A stretch of DNA of 64,000 bases from Massilia sp. CF038 (GCF_900129765.1 NZ_FQWU01000003.1:1-64000), one strand, 5' to 3'; positions 36,294 to 46,082 are shown, numbered from the stretch's first letter. Translations and numbers: made by a program. Notes: generated by a model from the letters alone, not told the origin.

Positions 36294-36333
36294 CTTGTTT
36301 CTCGCTCTTGTGGGCTGGTTTTTATCGTGTCAA

Positions 36334-38313
36334 TCAGGGCAGATCGCTGGGCGCATCGGTGCGCGGCGCAACCCGGCCCAGGCGCGCCTTGAGCGACTGC
36401 GGCCGGTTTTCAAACAGGGCCGCGTAATTGGTGGCGTTGGCCATCACGTTCTTCACATACACCCGCGTTTCCATGTAGGGAATCGACTCCGCAAAGACCG
36501 CCCCTTCCATGGGCTGCGACAGGGTGGCGCGCCAGGCCCGCATGCGTCCCGGGCCGGCGTTGTAAGCTGCCGTGGCCAGGGTTTGCGAGCCACCCGCATT
36601 GGCCAGCACCATGTTCATGTAGTTCGAGCCCAGCACCAGATTGGTGTGCAGGTCGTTGAGCTTGTCCTTGACGTAGTCGCCCAGGCCGATCTTGCGCGCC
36701 ACGTATTGGGCGGTGGCCGGCATGACCTGCATCAGGCCCGATGCACCGACTGACGAACGGGCATCGGTCATGAAACGCGACTCCTGGCGGATCAGGCCAT
36801 ATACCCAGGCCTTGTCGAGCCCAAGCTGGTTGGTGGTGGGGCTGAGCAGCTCGATGTGCGGCGACGGGAAGCGCTGGGTGTAGTCGAACTGGGTGCGGGT
36901 GCGTTCGGAGGTGTGCACCATACGGTCCAAAATCTCGTTACGGCGCGCGAATTCGGCCGCGGCCAGCAGTTCGCGCTCGCTGAACTTGCGCAGTTCCCAG
37001 TTCCATTCGCGCGTGCCTTCGGGGCGCAGACGCAGGCTGAAGAACTTGACGGCGCGGCGCAAGCCCGCGTTGGCAGCAACCGGCACCAGTTCCTCGGTGG
37101 TGAGCGCAGGGCCGGGAGGTGGAATCGAAATTTTCTGGCCCAATTCTTCCAGCGCCAGCTGGCCATAAAAATTGTTCTGGTCGGCGATGCGCTGATACAG
37201 GGCCAGCGCGGCCTCGGGCGGCGACGCAGGATCGGTCTGCATGGCACGCGCCTGCCAGTAGGTCCAGGCACTCTGGCTGCGCAGCGGGGCTGGCATATCG
37301 GCGATCGCACTGCGCACGGTTTTCCAGTCACCCTGGCGCAGGGCGATGCGCGTTTTCCACTGCACCTGTTCGGCCGTGAGGGGAGCGCCAGCGCTGTTGC
37401 GCCAGTATTCGGCCGCATCGGGATCGAGCTTGAGCGACGCGGCGTGCGCCAGCACGGCCCAGCCAATGGCTTGCTCCTGGGATGACAGCAAGGGCAGGTT
37501 CTTGCGCAGCGCTACCGCTGCCAGCTTCAGGCTGGAACGGGCCATGCGGCTGATCGCCACCAGATAGATTTCGTGCTCGGCGCGGGTGGCACCAACGCCA
37601 CGCGCCATGGCCAGGGCCGGAAAATCGACCGCCTGGGCCGCGTGGGCGTCGGACGCGCCCAGCAGCGTGGCAATGCGCCGTGCCGGCCCGGTGGAGGCGG
37701 TTTCGCCGGCCAGGCGCAGCTGCACCAGCAGATCGTTGACATCGAACTGGTTGGCCTGGGCCAGCGCCACCAGCAAGCCGTTGCAGGCGTCGCCATAAGC
37801 TTGTGGATTGACCAGCGCGGCGCGGGCTTCTTCGGTGACGCGCTCGCCCCGTGCCACGCGCGACATCAGGCCGTAGCAACGGACCTGGGTGTCGTCGTTC
37901 AGAACAAACAGAGGCAGCTGCTGGTCAAAATTGACCCAGTCGCGCGCCCGGCCCAGTTCCAGCAGCCAGTCGTTGCGCAGGCGGTCGGCGATGGCCGAAC
38001 CCTGATAGCGTATGAGAAAACTGCGGATTTCATCGGGCGAGGTGCTCGCCAGGCGCGGTTTAAGCCGATAATACTCGACATACGACGGCAGCGGATACTG
38101 CTGCAGGCGGGCGGCGTACGTGTCGACGCGGGCCAGATCGTTCAGGCGCGAGGCATCGCGCAGCATGACGAAGGTGTCGTCGTCAGGATGGGGGCCAGTC
38201 AGGCCGCGTTCGGGCACACTGGGTGCGGCGGCAACGGGAACCTGGGCATGGAGTTGGCCAAGGCAGACCACGCCGAGCACCCAACCCGCAAACAATTTCG
38301 GCAAAAACTTCAA
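36334..38313 (-). CDS. slt: Soluble lytic murein transglycosylase, Slt70-like
   Basis: This 659-residue protein has the signal peptide MKFLPKLFAGWVLGVVCLGQLHA. A long superhelical domain precedes the C-terminal SLT catalytic domain with QESRFMTDARSSVGASGLMQ and VMPATAQYVA, in which the Glu of QESRF is catalytic, and the later AYNAGPGRMRAWR. It cleaves peptidoglycan to 1,6-anhydro muropeptides in the periplasm. It is divergent from the formyl-THF cyclo-ligase gene. Confidence 0.94.
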   Translation of the reverse strand: MKFLPKLFAGWVLGVVCLGQLHAQVPVAAAPSVPERGLTGPHPDDDTFVMLRDASRLNDLARVDTYAARLQQYPLPSYVEYYRLKPRLASTSPDEIRSFLIRYQGSAIADRLRNDWLLELGRARDWVNFDQQLPLFVLNDDTQVRCYGLMSRVARGERVTEEARAALVNPQAYGDACNGLLVALAQANQFDVNDLLVQLRLAGETASTGPARRIATLLGASDAHAAQAVDFPALAMARGVGATRAEHEIYLVAISRMARSSLKLAAVALRKNLPLLSSQEQAIGWAVLAHAASLKLDPDAAEYWRNSAGAPLTAEQVQWKTRIALRQGDWKTVRSAIADMPAPLRSQSAWTYWQARAMQTDPASPPEAALALYQRIADQNNFYGQLALEELGQKISIPPPGPALTTEELVPVAANAGLRRAVKFFSLRLRPEGTREWNWELRKFSERELLAAAEFARRNEILDRMVHTSERTRTQFDYTQRFPSPHIELLSPTTNQLGLDKAWVYGLIRQESRFMTDARSSVGASGLMQVMPATAQYVARKIGLGDYVKDKLNDLHTNLVLGSNYMNMVLANAGGSQTLATAAYNAGPGRMRAWRATLSQPMEGAVFAESIPYMETRVYVKNVMANATNYAALFENRPQSLKARLGRVAPRTDAPSDLP

Positions 38314-38422
38314 GATGACCTTCTATGTATGCTGTATTTAAAGAATGAGCGGCGAACCAAGAATACCATGCGGCGATGCAGCGCAACCAGCTCCCATCGC
38401 ACACAACTCGGCAAGCAGTCAC

Positions 38423-38980
38423 ATGGTTGACACAACGATGGAAAAGGCCGCGCTGCGCAAGGCCCTGCTGGCCGCGCGCGCCGCGTTGACACCCATGCAA
38501 AAAGCCGCATTCGACGCGGCGATTTGCGCGCGCGTGCTGGCCTGGTGGGAGGCCAATCTGGCAGGCAGTAATGCCGTGCTGGGGGTGTACTGGCCGCTGC
38601 GCGGCGAGCCCGATCTGGCACCGGCCTATGCGGCCCTGTCGGCGCGCGGGGCGGCGCTGGCACTGCCGGTGGTGCTTGAGCGTGACGCGGCGCTGGGCTT
38701 TGCCGCCTGGACCCCGGGCGAAGCGCTGCTGCGCGACGCCATGGGCGTGGCGGTGCCGGCAGCGTTGCGGATGGTGGCGCGCCCGCCGGCGCTGCTGATT
38801 CCCTGCCTGGGATTTAACGCGGGCCGGTTCCGGCTGGGCTACGGCGGCGGCTACTACGACCGCACGCTGGCGCCGCTGCCGCGCCCACTGACGGTGGGCG
38901 TGGCCTACACCTGCCTGGCGGCCGACTTTGCCAGCGCCGCCCACGATGTGGCGCTGGACTTGATCATCACGGAAGCCTGA
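38423..38980 (+). CDS. 5-formyltetrahydrofolate cyclo-ligase
   Basis: This protein of about 185 residues is ATP-dependent and converts 5-formyl-THF to 5,10-methenyl-THF. The motif RLGYGGGYYDRTLA is diagnostic; YWPLRGEPDLAPAYAAL and LLIPCLGFNAG also fit. The start is not decided by the sequence: ATG at 38423 or 38438 both have weak ribosome sites, and the frame stays open to 38345. It converges with metF, 3 bases between the stops, so two folate genes face each other. Confidence 0.9.
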   Translation: MVDTTMEKAALRKALLAARAALTPMQKAAFDAAICARVLAWWEANLAGSNAVLGVYWPLRGEPDLAPAYAALSARGAALALPVVLERDAALGFAAWTPGEALLRDAMGVAVPAALRMVARPPALLIPCLGFNAGRFRLGYGGGYYDRTLAPLPRPLTVGVAYTCLAADFASAAHDVALDLIITEA

Positions 38981-38983
38981 GGC

Positions 38984-39817
38984 TCAGGCCTTGACCAGGC
39001 GCTGCCACAGCGCCGTGGTGGGCGCGGCCTGGTTCATGCTGTAAAAGTGCAAACCAGGCGCGCCGCCGGCCAGCAGGCGCTCGCACAACTGGGTCACCAC
39101 ATCCAGACCAAAGGCCTTGATGGAGGCAGAATCGTCGCCAAAACTGGCCAGCTTGAGGCGCACCCAGCGCGGGATTTCTGCGCCGCACATATCGGAAAAG
39201 CGCATCAACTGGGTGTAGTTGGTGATCGGCATGATCCCGGCCACGACAGGCACATCGATGCCCAGCTTGGCGGTCTGGTCCATGAACGAAAAATACGCGT
39301 CTGCATTGTAAAAATACTGGGTGATGGCGGCATCGGCGCCTGCCTGGACCTTGCGCGCGAAGCTTTGCAGATCGTCCTGGGGCGAACGGGCCTGGGGATG
39401 GGTCTCTGGGTAGGCCGCGACCTCGATGTGGAACCAGTCGCCGGTTTCGGCGCGGATGAACTCGACCAGCTCGCTGGCGTAGCGGAACTCGCCGCCGCCA
39501 CCGTAACCGCTGGGCAAGTCGCCGCGCAAGGCCACCAGACGGCGGATGCCATGCGCCTGGAACTGGTGCAGGATATCGCGGATCGACTCGCGCGAGCCGC
39601 CCACACAGGACAAGTGCGGCGCGGCAGTATGGCCTTCGGACATGATCTCGAGCACGGTGTCGAGGGTGCCCTGCTGGGTGCTGCCACCAGCGCCAAAGGT
39701 CACCGAGAAATACTGCGGATCGAGCTGGGCCAGCTTGGCGCGGGCCACGCGCAGCTTGTCGGCGCCCTCGGGCGTTTTGGGCGGATAGAACTCGATGCTG
39801 AAATTATGATTGGCCAT
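38984..39817 (-). CDS. metF: 5,10-methylenetetrahydrofolate reductase
   Basis: This 277-residue FAD enzyme reduces methylene-THF to methyl-THF for methionine synthesis. The landmarks are FSIEFYPPKTPEGADKL with the catalytic Glu, YFSVTFGAGGSTQQGTLD, and RLVALRGDLPSG. Its start lies inside the end of the holin-like gene (14-base overlap), so it is translated as part of the ahcY-holin-metF operon and indirectly placed under the SAH riboswitch. Confidence 0.95.
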   Translation of the reverse strand: MANHNFSIEFYPPKTPEGADKLRVARAKLAQLDPQYFSVTFGAGGSTQQGTLDTVLEIMSEGHTAAPHLSCVGGSRESIRDILHQFQAHGIRRLVALRGDLPSGYGGGGEFRYASELVEFIRAETGDWFHIEVAAYPETHPQARSPQDDLQSFARKVQAGADAAITQYFYNADAYFSFMDQTAKLGIDVPVVAGIMPITNYTQLMRFSDMCGAEIPRWVRLKLASFGDDSASIKAFGLDVVTQLCERLLAGGAPGLHFYSMNQAAPTTALWQRLVKA

Positions 39818-40157
39818 CTTTTTTCAGAAGTAAGGTCGACAGGGCCCAGGAAATGATGCTGTAGACAATGGAAGCGAGGAAAGCCGACCAGAAACCGGTC
39901 ACGGCAATGCCTGGCACCAGATTGGTCACGCCCCAGAACAGCAAGGCATTGAGGACCAGAATGAACAGGCCCAGCGAGAGCAGGGTCACCGGCAAGGTCA
40001 GCAGGACCAGCAGCGGACGGATCAAGGTATTGACCAGACCCAGCACCAAGGCGGCAAGGATCGCGGCGCCAAAGTGGGTGACGGTGACAGAGCTGAGCAG
40101 GAAAGGCAGGGCAAACAGTGCCGCCGCGTTGATCAGCCAGGTTAGCAATAAGCGCAT
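39804..40157 (-). CDS. PF04020-type four-helix membrane protein (phage holin family by name)
   Basis: This 117-residue protein has four hydrophobic helices, beginning MRLLLTWLINAAALFALPFL and containing ALVLGLVNTLIRPLLVLLTLPV. This is the family annotated as mycobacteriophage-holin-like. In betaproteobacteria it typically sits between ahcY and metF. No phage genes are near, so the name gives no function. It follows a strong terminator hairpin behind ahcY. Confidence 0.9.
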   Translation of the reverse strand: MRLLLTWLINAAALFALPFLLSSVTVTHFGAAILAALVLGLVNTLIRPLLVLLTLPVTLLSLGLFILVLNALLFWGVTNLVPGIAVTGFWSAFLASIVYSIISWALSTLLLKKDGQS

Positions 40158-40179
40158 GGAGAGCCTGAATTATCGGGGG

Positions 40180-40216
40180 AAAAAAGCGGTGCTGTCCCCG
40201 CGCGGGGACAGCGCCG
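40180..40216 (-). terminator. Intrinsic terminator or attenuator between ahcY and the holin-like gene
   Basis: The stem GCTGTCCCCG/CGGGGACAGC, extended by GCGG/CCGC, is followed on the reverse strand by six T. It lies immediately after the ahcY stop and before the downstream operon genes, so it should reduce read-through into the holin-like gene and metF. Confidence 0.75.
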
Positions 40217-40224
40217 CATCTTGC

Positions 40225-41652
40225 TTAGTAGCGGTAGTGATCCGGCTTGTAAGGGCCTTCCTTGCTGACCGTGATGTAAGCGGCTTGCTCGTCGGTCAGG
40301 ACGGTCAGTTGCGCATTGAGCTTTTTGAGCTGCAGGCGCGCCACTTTTTCATCGAGGTGCTTGGGCAGCACATACACGCCGACCGGGTACTTGTCGCGGT
40401 TGGCGAACAGTTCGATCTGGGCGATGGTCTGATTGGCAAACGAGGAGCTCATCACGTACGACGGGTGACCGGTACCGCAGCCCAGATTCACCAGACGGCC
40501 TTCGGCCAGCAGAATGATGCGCTTGCCGTTCGGGAAGATCACATGGTCGACCTGGGGCTTGATGTTTTCCCAGGTGTACTTCTTGATCGACGCAACATCG
40601 ATTTCATTGTCGAAGTGACCGATGTTGCAGACTATGGCCTGGTCCTTCATGGCCAGCATGTGCTGTTCGGTCAGGATGTGATAGTTGCCGGTGGCGGTCA
40701 CAAAGATGTCGGCGTGCTCGGCCGCGTAATCCATGGTGACCACGCGATAGCCTTCCATGGCTGCCTGCAGGGCGCAGATCGGATCGATTTCCGTGACCCA
40801 GACCTGGGCCGACAGGGCGCGCAGCGCCTGGGCCGAACCCTTGCCCACGTCACCATAACCAGCAACCACGGCAACCTTACCGGCGATCATCACGTCGGTG
40901 GCGCGCTTGATGCCGTCGACCAGCGATTCGCGGCAGCCGTACAGATTGTCGAACTTGGACTTGGTGACCGAATCGTTGACGTTAATGGCAGGGAAAGCCA
41001 GCTTGCCTTCCTTGTGCATCTGGTACAGACGGTGCACACCGGTGGTGGTTTCCTCGGTCACGCCCAGAATTTGCGGCAGACGCTTGGAATACCAGGTGGC
41101 ATCCTTAGCCAGGTGCGCCTTGATCGAATTGAACAGGCAGATTTCTTCTTCCGAACCGGGATTGGCCAGCACCGAGATATCGGTTTCCGCGCGCGTGCCC
41201 AGATGCAGCAGCAGGGTCGCATCGCCACCGTCGTCGAGAATCATGTTCGAGTACACCGGCTGGCCGGCTTCGCTTGGCCACTCGAAGATGCGGTGGGTGT
41301 AATCCCAGTATTCATCCAGCGTTTCGCCCTTGACGGCGAACACCGGGGTGCCGGCGGCAGCGATGGCGGCAGCGGCGTGGTCCTGGGTCGAATAGATGTT
41401 GCACGAAGCCCAGCGCACCTTGGCGCCGAGTGCCTCCAGAGTCTGGATCAGCACGGCGGTCTGGATCGTCATGTGCAGCGAGCCGGTAATGCGGGCGCCT
41501 TTGAGGGGCTGGGACGCGGCGAATTCCTCGCGGATGGCCATCAGGCCCGGCATTTCGGTTTCAGCGATCTTGATTTCCTTGTCGCCCCAGGCGGCCAGGG
41601 AGATGTCGGCGATGTGGAAGTCTTGCGAAGTTTTGAGTACGGCGTTCATCAC
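40225..41652 (-). CDS. ahcY: Adenosylhomocysteinase
   Basis: This 475-residue NAD-dependent enzyme hydrolyses S-adenosylhomocysteine to adenosine and homocysteine. The NAD-binding motif [18 protein letters not shown], the substrate region [23 protein letters not shown], and the C-terminal KPDHYRY are all present. AAGGAGGGCG precedes the ATG. A SAH riboswitch lies in its leader, so accumulation of the toxic substrate should raise expression. Confidence 0.97.
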   Translation of the reverse strand: MMNAVLKTSQDFHIADISLAAWGDKEIKIAETEMPGLMAIREEFAASQPLKGARITGSLHMTIQTAVLIQTLEALGAKVRWASCNIYSTQDHAAAAIAAAGTPVFAVKGETLDEYWDYTHRIFEWPSEAGQPVYSNMILDDGGDATLLLHLGTRAETDISVLANPGSEEEICLFNSIKAHLAKDATWYSKRLPQILGVTEETTTGVHRLYQMHKEGKLAFPAINVNDSVTKSKFDNLYGCRESLVDGIKRATDVMIAGKVAVVAGYGDVGKGSAQALRALSAQVWVTEIDPICALQAAMEGYRVVTMDYAAEHADIFVTATGNYHILTEQHMLAMKDQAIVCNIGHFDNEIDVASIKKYTWENIKPQVDHVIFPNGKRIILLAEGRLVNLGCGTGHPSYVMSSSFANQTIAQIELFANRDKYPVGVYVLPKHLDEKVARLQLKKLNAQLTVLTDEQAAYITVSKEGPYKPDHYRY

Positions 41653-41679
41653 GCCCTCCTTTCAGTTAGAAAAAAGTAA

Positions 41680-41748
41680 CGTGAGCGCAGTTGCGGTAGA
41701 AGTCCCGAGCCTGGCGAAAATTGTGTTTTCGTCGCAACGCTCCTCGGA
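41680..41748 (-). ncRNA. SAH riboswitch in the ahcY leader
   Basis: The reverse strand shows the conserved core in order: CCGAGGAGCGTTGCGACG, a variable AT-rich hairpin, CGCCAGGCTCGG, and the pseudoknot side GCGCTCAC. P1 pairs CCGAG with CTCGG and the 5' AGCG(T) pairs with CGCT of GCGCTCAC. This matches the known S-adenosylhomocysteine riboswitch, which turns ahcY on. A -10 box TATACT (41756-41761) lies just upstream, so transcription starts about 10 bases before the aptamer. Confidence 0.92.
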
Positions 41749-41805
41749 ACGGCCAAGTATACCAGCTTCTCCCCCACCCCGCCATCGCCACCCCAAAAGC
41801 AACAC

Positions 41806-41971
41806 CGGGGTCAGACCTCAATACTGCAAGATTGCACGACGACCAAGATATCGGCGCTTGGGCCCGCTTCGGGACGCCGCTCGGCGCGATTTTCGGCGCA
41901 TCCGGAACGCGAAGCGGGCGTATATTCGCGCTTCCACAACGAATTCGTTGCAGTATTGAGGTCTGACCCCG
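41806..41971. repeat. REPIN-like element with 24-bp perfect inverted ends
   Basis: The left end cggggtcagacctcaatact (41806 onward) is the exact reverse complement of the right end (41948-41971) over 24 bases. A second inverted pair, gcccgcttcg and cgaagcgggc, lies inside, so the whole 166 bp can fold into a long hairpin. GGGGTCAGACC ends are typical of REP elements mobilised by REP-associated tyrosine transposases. No transposase gene is in the window. The element sits between the ahcY promoter and the metK terminator. Confidence 0.85.
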
Positions 41972-41990
41972 ATTAAAAAATAAATGGGGC

Positions 41991-42018
41991 GTAAAAAAAC
42001 CGGGGCGGGCCCCGGTTT
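41991..42018 (-). terminator. Intrinsic terminator of metK
   Basis: A perfect 10-bp stem AAACCGGGGC/GCCCCGGTTT with a 2-base loop is followed on the reverse strand by a run of T. It is 45 bases beyond the metK stop. Confidence 0.88.
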
Positions 42019-42062
42019 GGCTGGTCCGGTGAGGGACCGTGTCTGGCTGCAGACCAGCTGTC

Positions 42063-43229
42063 TTAGGACAGGCCGGCTTCGGCGCGCAGCAGCGCGACTT
42101 TGTCGGTCCGCTCCCAGGTGAATTCGGGCTCTTCGCGGCCGAAGTGGCCGTAGGCGGCGCTCTTTTGGTAAATCGGACGCAGCAGGTCGAGCATCTGGAC
42201 GATGCCTTTCGGACGCAGGTCGAAGTGCTCCATGACCAACGCGGCAATTTTTTCGTCGGAGATCACGCCCGTGCCTTCGGTGTACACCGTGATGTTGATC
42301 GGCTTGGCCACGCCAATGGCGTAGCTGACCTGCACCTGGCACTGGCGCGCCAGACCGGCTGCCACCACGTTTTTGGCGACGTAACGGGCCGCGTAGGCTG
42401 CCGAACGGTCCACTTTCGATGGGTCTTTGCCGGAGAAGGCGCCGCCGCCGTGCGGGGCGGCACCACCGTAGGTGTCAACAATGATCTTGCGCCCGGTCAG
42501 GCCGCAATCGCCTTGTGGACCGCCAATGACGAAGCGGCCGGTCGGGTTGACCAGGTAGCGCGTGCCCTGCAGCCATTCGGCCGGCAGCACTTTTTTGATG
42601 ATTTCTTCGATGACCGCTTCTTCGATCTGGCTGTGGCTCACTTCCGGCGCGTGCTGGGTCGAGAGCACGACGGTGTCGACGCCAACCGGGCGACCGTCAA
42701 CGTAGCGCAGCGTGACCTGGGACTTGGCATCCGGACGCAGCCATGGCAGGCGGCCATCCTTGCGCAGCTGCGACTGGCGCTCGACCAGGCGGTGCGCGTA
42801 GTGGATGGCGGCGGGCATCAGTTCGGCGGTTTCGTCGCAGGCATAGCCAAACATCAGGCCCTGGTCGCCGGCACCCTGGTCAAGGTCGAGACCGGCGCCT
42901 TCGTCCACGCCCTGGGCGATGTCGGGAGATTGCTTGTCATAGCAGACCATGACGGCGCAACCGCGGTAATCGATGCCGTAATCGGTGTTATCGTAGCCAA
43001 TGCGCTTGATGGTTTCGCGCGCAACCTGGATGTAGTCCACATTGGCGTGGGTGGTAATTTCGCCCGCCAGCACCACCAGACCGGTGTTGCACAGGGTCTC
43101 GGCAGCCACGCGTGCTTTCGGGTCTTGCTCGAGGATGGCGTCCAGAATGGCGTCGGAAATCTGGTCGGCGACTTTGTCGGGGTGACCTTCCGAGACGGAT
43201 TCGGACGTGAAGAGATAATCGTTTGACAT
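42063..43229 (-). CDS. metK: S-adenosylmethionine synthetase
   Basis: This 388-residue enzyme makes SAM from methionine and ATP. The start at 43229 is set by CAGGAGCATTGC upstream; 22 in-frame codons before it are leader. The motifs [20 protein letters not shown], the ATP-binding [12 protein letters not shown] and [20 protein letters not shown] are intact. It is divergent from the acyltransferase pair. With ahcY and metF it covers most of the methyl cycle in one 4-kb stretch. Confidence 0.97.
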   Translation of the reverse strand: MSNDYLFTSESVSEGHPDKVADQISDAILDAILEQDPKARVAAETLCNTGLVVLAGEITTHANVDYIQVARETIKRIGYDNTDYGIDYRGCAVMVCYDKQSPDIAQGVDEGAGLDLDQGAGDQGLMFGYACDETAELMPAAIHYAHRLVERQSQLRKDGRLPWLRPDAKSQVTLRYVDGRPVGVDTVVLSTQHAPEVSHSQIEEAVIEEIIKKVLPAEWLQGTRYLVNPTGRFVIGGPQGDCGLTGRKIIVDTYGGAAPHGGGAFSGKDPSKVDRSAAYAARYVAKNVVAAGLARQCQVQVSYAIGVAKPINITVYTEGTGVISDEKIAALVMEHFDLRPKGIVQMLDLLRPIYQKSAAYGHFGREEPEFTWERTDKVALLRAEAGLS

Positions 43230-43258
43230 GCAATGCTCCTGATACTGTTCAGATTGAA

Positions 43259-43282
43259 GTCGCAGTAACCGGGGCCTGCGAC
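43259..43282 (-). promoter_or_regulatory. Hairpin in the metK leader
   Basis: On the reverse strand GTCGCAG, a 10-base loop and CTGCGAC form a 7-bp perfect stem about 30 bases before the metK start. TATAAA-like sequence (near 43294-43300) upstream could be the -10 box, placing the hairpin in the 5' leader. It does not match a SAM riboswitch known to me. Confidence 0.35.
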
Positions 43283-43413
43283 GCTTTAGCGACATTTATA
43301 TTCCGCTTCGCAAGTTGTCTATTAACTCGGCGGATCCTGCACTACGTGGTATTTTACGCGCTTTGAAGAATTTTGGTCAGGCAACTGACCATTTATGATC
43401 GCTGCTCAAACCC

Positions 43414-44265
43414 ATGCTTGTACATTTATTCCGTTTGTTGTCGAAGCTACCATTGCGCGTCCTGCATTGGCTCGGCAGTGCCATCGGCTGGCTCGTGTAT
43501 CTGGCCTCGCCTTCGTACCGCAAGCGCTTGCGCGCCAATCTGGAAGGCGCCGGGTTTGGCCAGCATCTGGCTGCGGCCGTGGCCGAATCGGGCAAGGCGA
43601 TCGTGGAACTGCCTTTTGTCTGGTGCGCCCCGCCTGAAAAGGTCGCTGCCCACGCCACCGATGAAAACTGGGATTATGTGCAAAGCGTGCTCGACAGCGG
43701 GCGCGGCATTGTCTTTCTGACACCGCATCTGGGTTGCTTTGAAATTACTGCCCAGCAGATCGCCTTGCGCACCAAGCTGACCGTGATGTACCGGCCGCCT
43801 AAAAAAGCGGCACTCAAGCCGCTGATCGAAGGGGCCCGTGCGCGTCACAATCTGCACCTGGCGCCAGCCAACCTGTCGGGCGTGCGGATTCTGGCCAAGT
43901 GCCTCAAGCGGGGCGAGCCGATCGGGGTCTTGCCGGACCAGGTGCCGCAGGAAGGCGAAGGCGTCTGGGCGCCGTATTTCGGCCGCAGCGCTTACACCAT
44001 GACCTTGCCCGCCAAGCTGGCCCAGATGGGCGACGCCGCCGTGATCCTGGTGTACGCCGAACGGCGCCCGGCCGGGGCGGGCTTCATCGTGCGCTTCGTG
44101 CCTTTCGAAGGCCCCCTGAGCGGCACCGCGCAGGAACAGGCCACCATCATCAATGGCGCCATGGAGCAATTGATTGCACGCTGCCCGGCCCAGTATTTCT
44201 GGAGCTACAACCGCTACAAGCAGCCCGACGGCGTGGCCGCGCCCGACGCGCAGGTGGACGCGTGA
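43414..44265 (+). CDS. LpxL/HtrB-type lipid A acyltransferase, first copy
   Basis: This 283-residue protein has one N-terminal hydrophobic segment. The catalytic HX4E motif is present in TPHLGCFEITAQQIA, followed by VMYRPPKK and GVLPDQVPQEGEGVWAPYFG, all typical of late lipid A acyltransferases that add a secondary acyl chain at the inner membrane. It overlaps the next gene by 4 bases (GTGA), so the two paralogs are translationally coupled. Confidence 0.92.
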   Translation: MLVHLFRLLSKLPLRVLHWLGSAIGWLVYLASPSYRKRLRANLEGAGFGQHLAAAVAESGKAIVELPFVWCAPPEKVAAHATDENWDYVQSVLDSGRGIVFLTPHLGCFEITAQQIALRTKLTVMYRPPKKAALKPLIEGARARHNLHLAPANLSGVRILAKCLKRGEPIGVLPDQVPQEGEGVWAPYFGRSAYTMTLPAKLAQMGDAAVILVYAERRPAGAGFIVRFVPFEGPLSGTAQEQATIINGAMEQLIARCPAQYFWSYNRYKQPDGVAAPDAQVDA

Positions 44266-45128
44266 GGCTGGCGCTTGGCCTGATGTGGCTGCTGCACTGG
44301 TTGCCGCTGCCGCTGCTGGGACGCTTTGGCGCTGCTGTCGGCAGTGTGCTGTTTGTGCTGCTGCGCAAGCGGCGCCGGATTACGCTGATCAACTTGCGGC
44401 TGGCCATGCCGGAACTGAGCGAGCAGGCACGCGTGCGTCTGGCGCGCCAGCATTTCCAGGCGTATTCGCGCAGCGTGTGGGAGCGTGCCATTCTGTGGTG
44501 GGCGCCGCAGTCGCGCTTGCGCCGCCTGATCCAGGTCGAGCCGGGCGTGCCACTGGACCAGATCGCGGCCGGCCCCACCATTTTGCTGTGCCCGCATTTT
44601 GTGTGTCTGGATGTGGCCGGCGTGGCGGTCATGTTGGAGTCGTCTTTGTGCTCCATTTATGTGGCGCAAAAGAACAAGGCCTTCGACGATGTGCTGCGCC
44701 GTGGCCGCTCGCGCTTCCGCCCGGTACAACTGTTTTCGCGCAAGGAGGGGGTCAAGCCCATCATCCGCGCCATGCGCGACAAGCTGCCTTATTTCATGCT
44801 GCCCGACATGGACTTTGGCGCCAAGGATGCCGAATTCGTGCCGTTTTTCGGGGTGCCCGCGGCCACCCTGACGGCGCCGGGCCGCATCGCCTCGGCCACC
44901 GGCGCGGCCATCATTCCCGTGGTGGCCACCTTCCTGCCCGGCTACCGCGGCTACAAGGTGACGTTTTACCCGGCCTGGGACAATTTCCCGGGTGAGCACA
45001 TGGTGGCCGCGGCGCGCCGCATGAATGCCTTCATCGAGGAGCGCGTACGCGAGGCACCGGCCGAGTATTTCTGGACCCACAAGCGCTACAAGACCCGGCC
45101 CGAAGGCGAGACCTCGCCCTACGCCTGA
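44262..45128 (+). CDS. LpxL/HtrB-type lipid A acyltransferase, second copy
   Basis: This 288-residue paralog starts at a GTG overlapping the stop of the first copy; an ATG at 44282 is not in frame. Its catalytic motif is HX4D ([16 protein letters not shown]) and the later [17 protein letters not shown] fits the acyltransferase pocket. The different catalytic acid and sequence suggest that the two enzymes add different acyl chains or act at different positions, as LpxL and LpxM do; which is which cannot be told here. Confidence 0.9.
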   Translation: MRLALGLMWLLHWLPLPLLGRFGAAVGSVLFVLLRKRRRITLINLRLAMPELSEQARVRLARQHFQAYSRSVWERAILWWAPQSRLRRLIQVEPGVPLDQIAAGPTILLCPHFVCLDVAGVAVMLESSLCSIYVAQKNKAFDDVLRRGRSRFRPVQLFSRKEGVKPIIRAMRDKLPYFMLPDMDFGAKDAEFVPFFGVPAATLTAPGRIASATGAAIIPVVATFLPGYRGYKVTFYPAWDNFPGEHMVAAARRMNAFIEERVREAPAEYFWTHKRYKTRPEGETSPYA

Positions 45129-45154
45129 GCCCTTGCTCGGCTATACTGGACGGC

Positions 45155-46021
45155 ATGAAAATCCCGTTCACCAAAATGCATGGCGCCGGCAATGATTTCA
45201 TTGTGATCGACGCCACCCGCCAGGCCCACGGCTTGTCCGAGACCCAGTGGCGCCAGCTCGCCGACCGCCGCTTCGGCATTGGCGCCGATCAGATCCTGGT
45301 GGTCGAGCCAGCCACCACGCCAGAGTGCGACTTTCGCTATCGCATTTTTAACAATGATGGTGGCGAGGTCGAACAATGCGGCAATGGCGCGCGCGCCTTT
45401 GTGCGCTTTGTCACTGACAAGGGCTTGACCAGCAAGGCGGCGATCCGGGTTGAAACCATGAAGGGCATCATCACGCCGCGCCTGGAAGCGGACGGCAGCA
45501 TCACGGTCGACATGGGCGCGCCTGTGCTCACGCCGGCCGAGGTGCCGTTTGACGCTGCCGGGGCCGCCAGCGAGCAGCAAGGCAGCGACACCCTGTTCCG
45601 CCTGCCCTTGCGTCTGGATGGCGCCGAGGCCAGCGTGCTGGTATCGGTAGTCTCGATGGGCAATCCGCATGCGGTGCAGGTGGTGGCCGATGTCGAGCGC
45701 GCCCCGGTGGAACAGATGGGGCCGCAGATCGAGCACCACCCGCGTTTTCCGAACCGCGTGAATGCGGGTTTCATGCAGATTATCGACCGTCATCACATCC
45801 GCCTGCGCGTGTATGAACGGGGTGCCGGCGAAACGCTGGCCTGCGGCACGGGGGCGTGTGCGGCCGTGGTGGCCGGCATCCGGCGCGGCCTGCTCGATTC
45901 GCCGGTGCGCGTGTCGGCCCGCGGCGGGGAGCTGCGCGTGGCGTGGCAGGGCCCCGGTGCACCGGTCGCCTTGAGCGGCCCCGCGGTGACCGTTTTTGAA
46001 GGCGAAATCACGCTGCCTTGA
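45155..46021 (+). CDS. dapF: Diaminopimelate epimerase
   Basis: This 288-residue enzyme interconverts LL- and meso-diaminopimelate for lysine and peptidoglycan. The two catalytic cysteines lie in [10 protein letters not shown] and [11 protein letters not shown]. The N-terminus [18 protein letters not shown] is diagnostic. TATACT sits 12 bases before the start. In many proteobacteria dapF is followed directly by a DUF484 gene and xerC; here those lie 4.6 kb further on. Confidence 0.96.
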   Translation: MKIPFTKMHGAGNDFIVIDATRQAHGLSETQWRQLADRRFGIGADQILVVEPATTPECDFRYRIFNNDGGEVEQCGNGARAFVRFVTDKGLTSKAAIRVETMKGIITPRLEADGSITVDMGAPVLTPAEVPFDAAGAASEQQGSDTLFRLPLRLDGAEASVLVSVVSMGNPHAVQVVADVERAPVEQMGPQIEHHPRFPNRVNAGFMQIIDRHHIRLRVYERGAGETLACGTGACAAVVAGIRRGLLDSPVRVSARGGELRVAWQGPGAPVALSGPAVTVFEGEITLP

Positions 46022-46082
46022 ACCAGGGCGGCCGGCGTCAGCGCCGCCATGGTGCAGCCAGCCCGGCACTTGCCGGGCAAAC

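Noticed and set aside
38314-38422. 6S RNA gene next to the formyl-THF cyclo-ligase
   Set aside because: 6S RNA often neighbours this gene, but the gap is only about 110 bases and no long bulged hairpin is present.
39804-40157. Prophage holin
   Set aside because: No lysis, structural or integrase genes are nearby and the gene is part of the ahcY-metF operon; the family name is historical.
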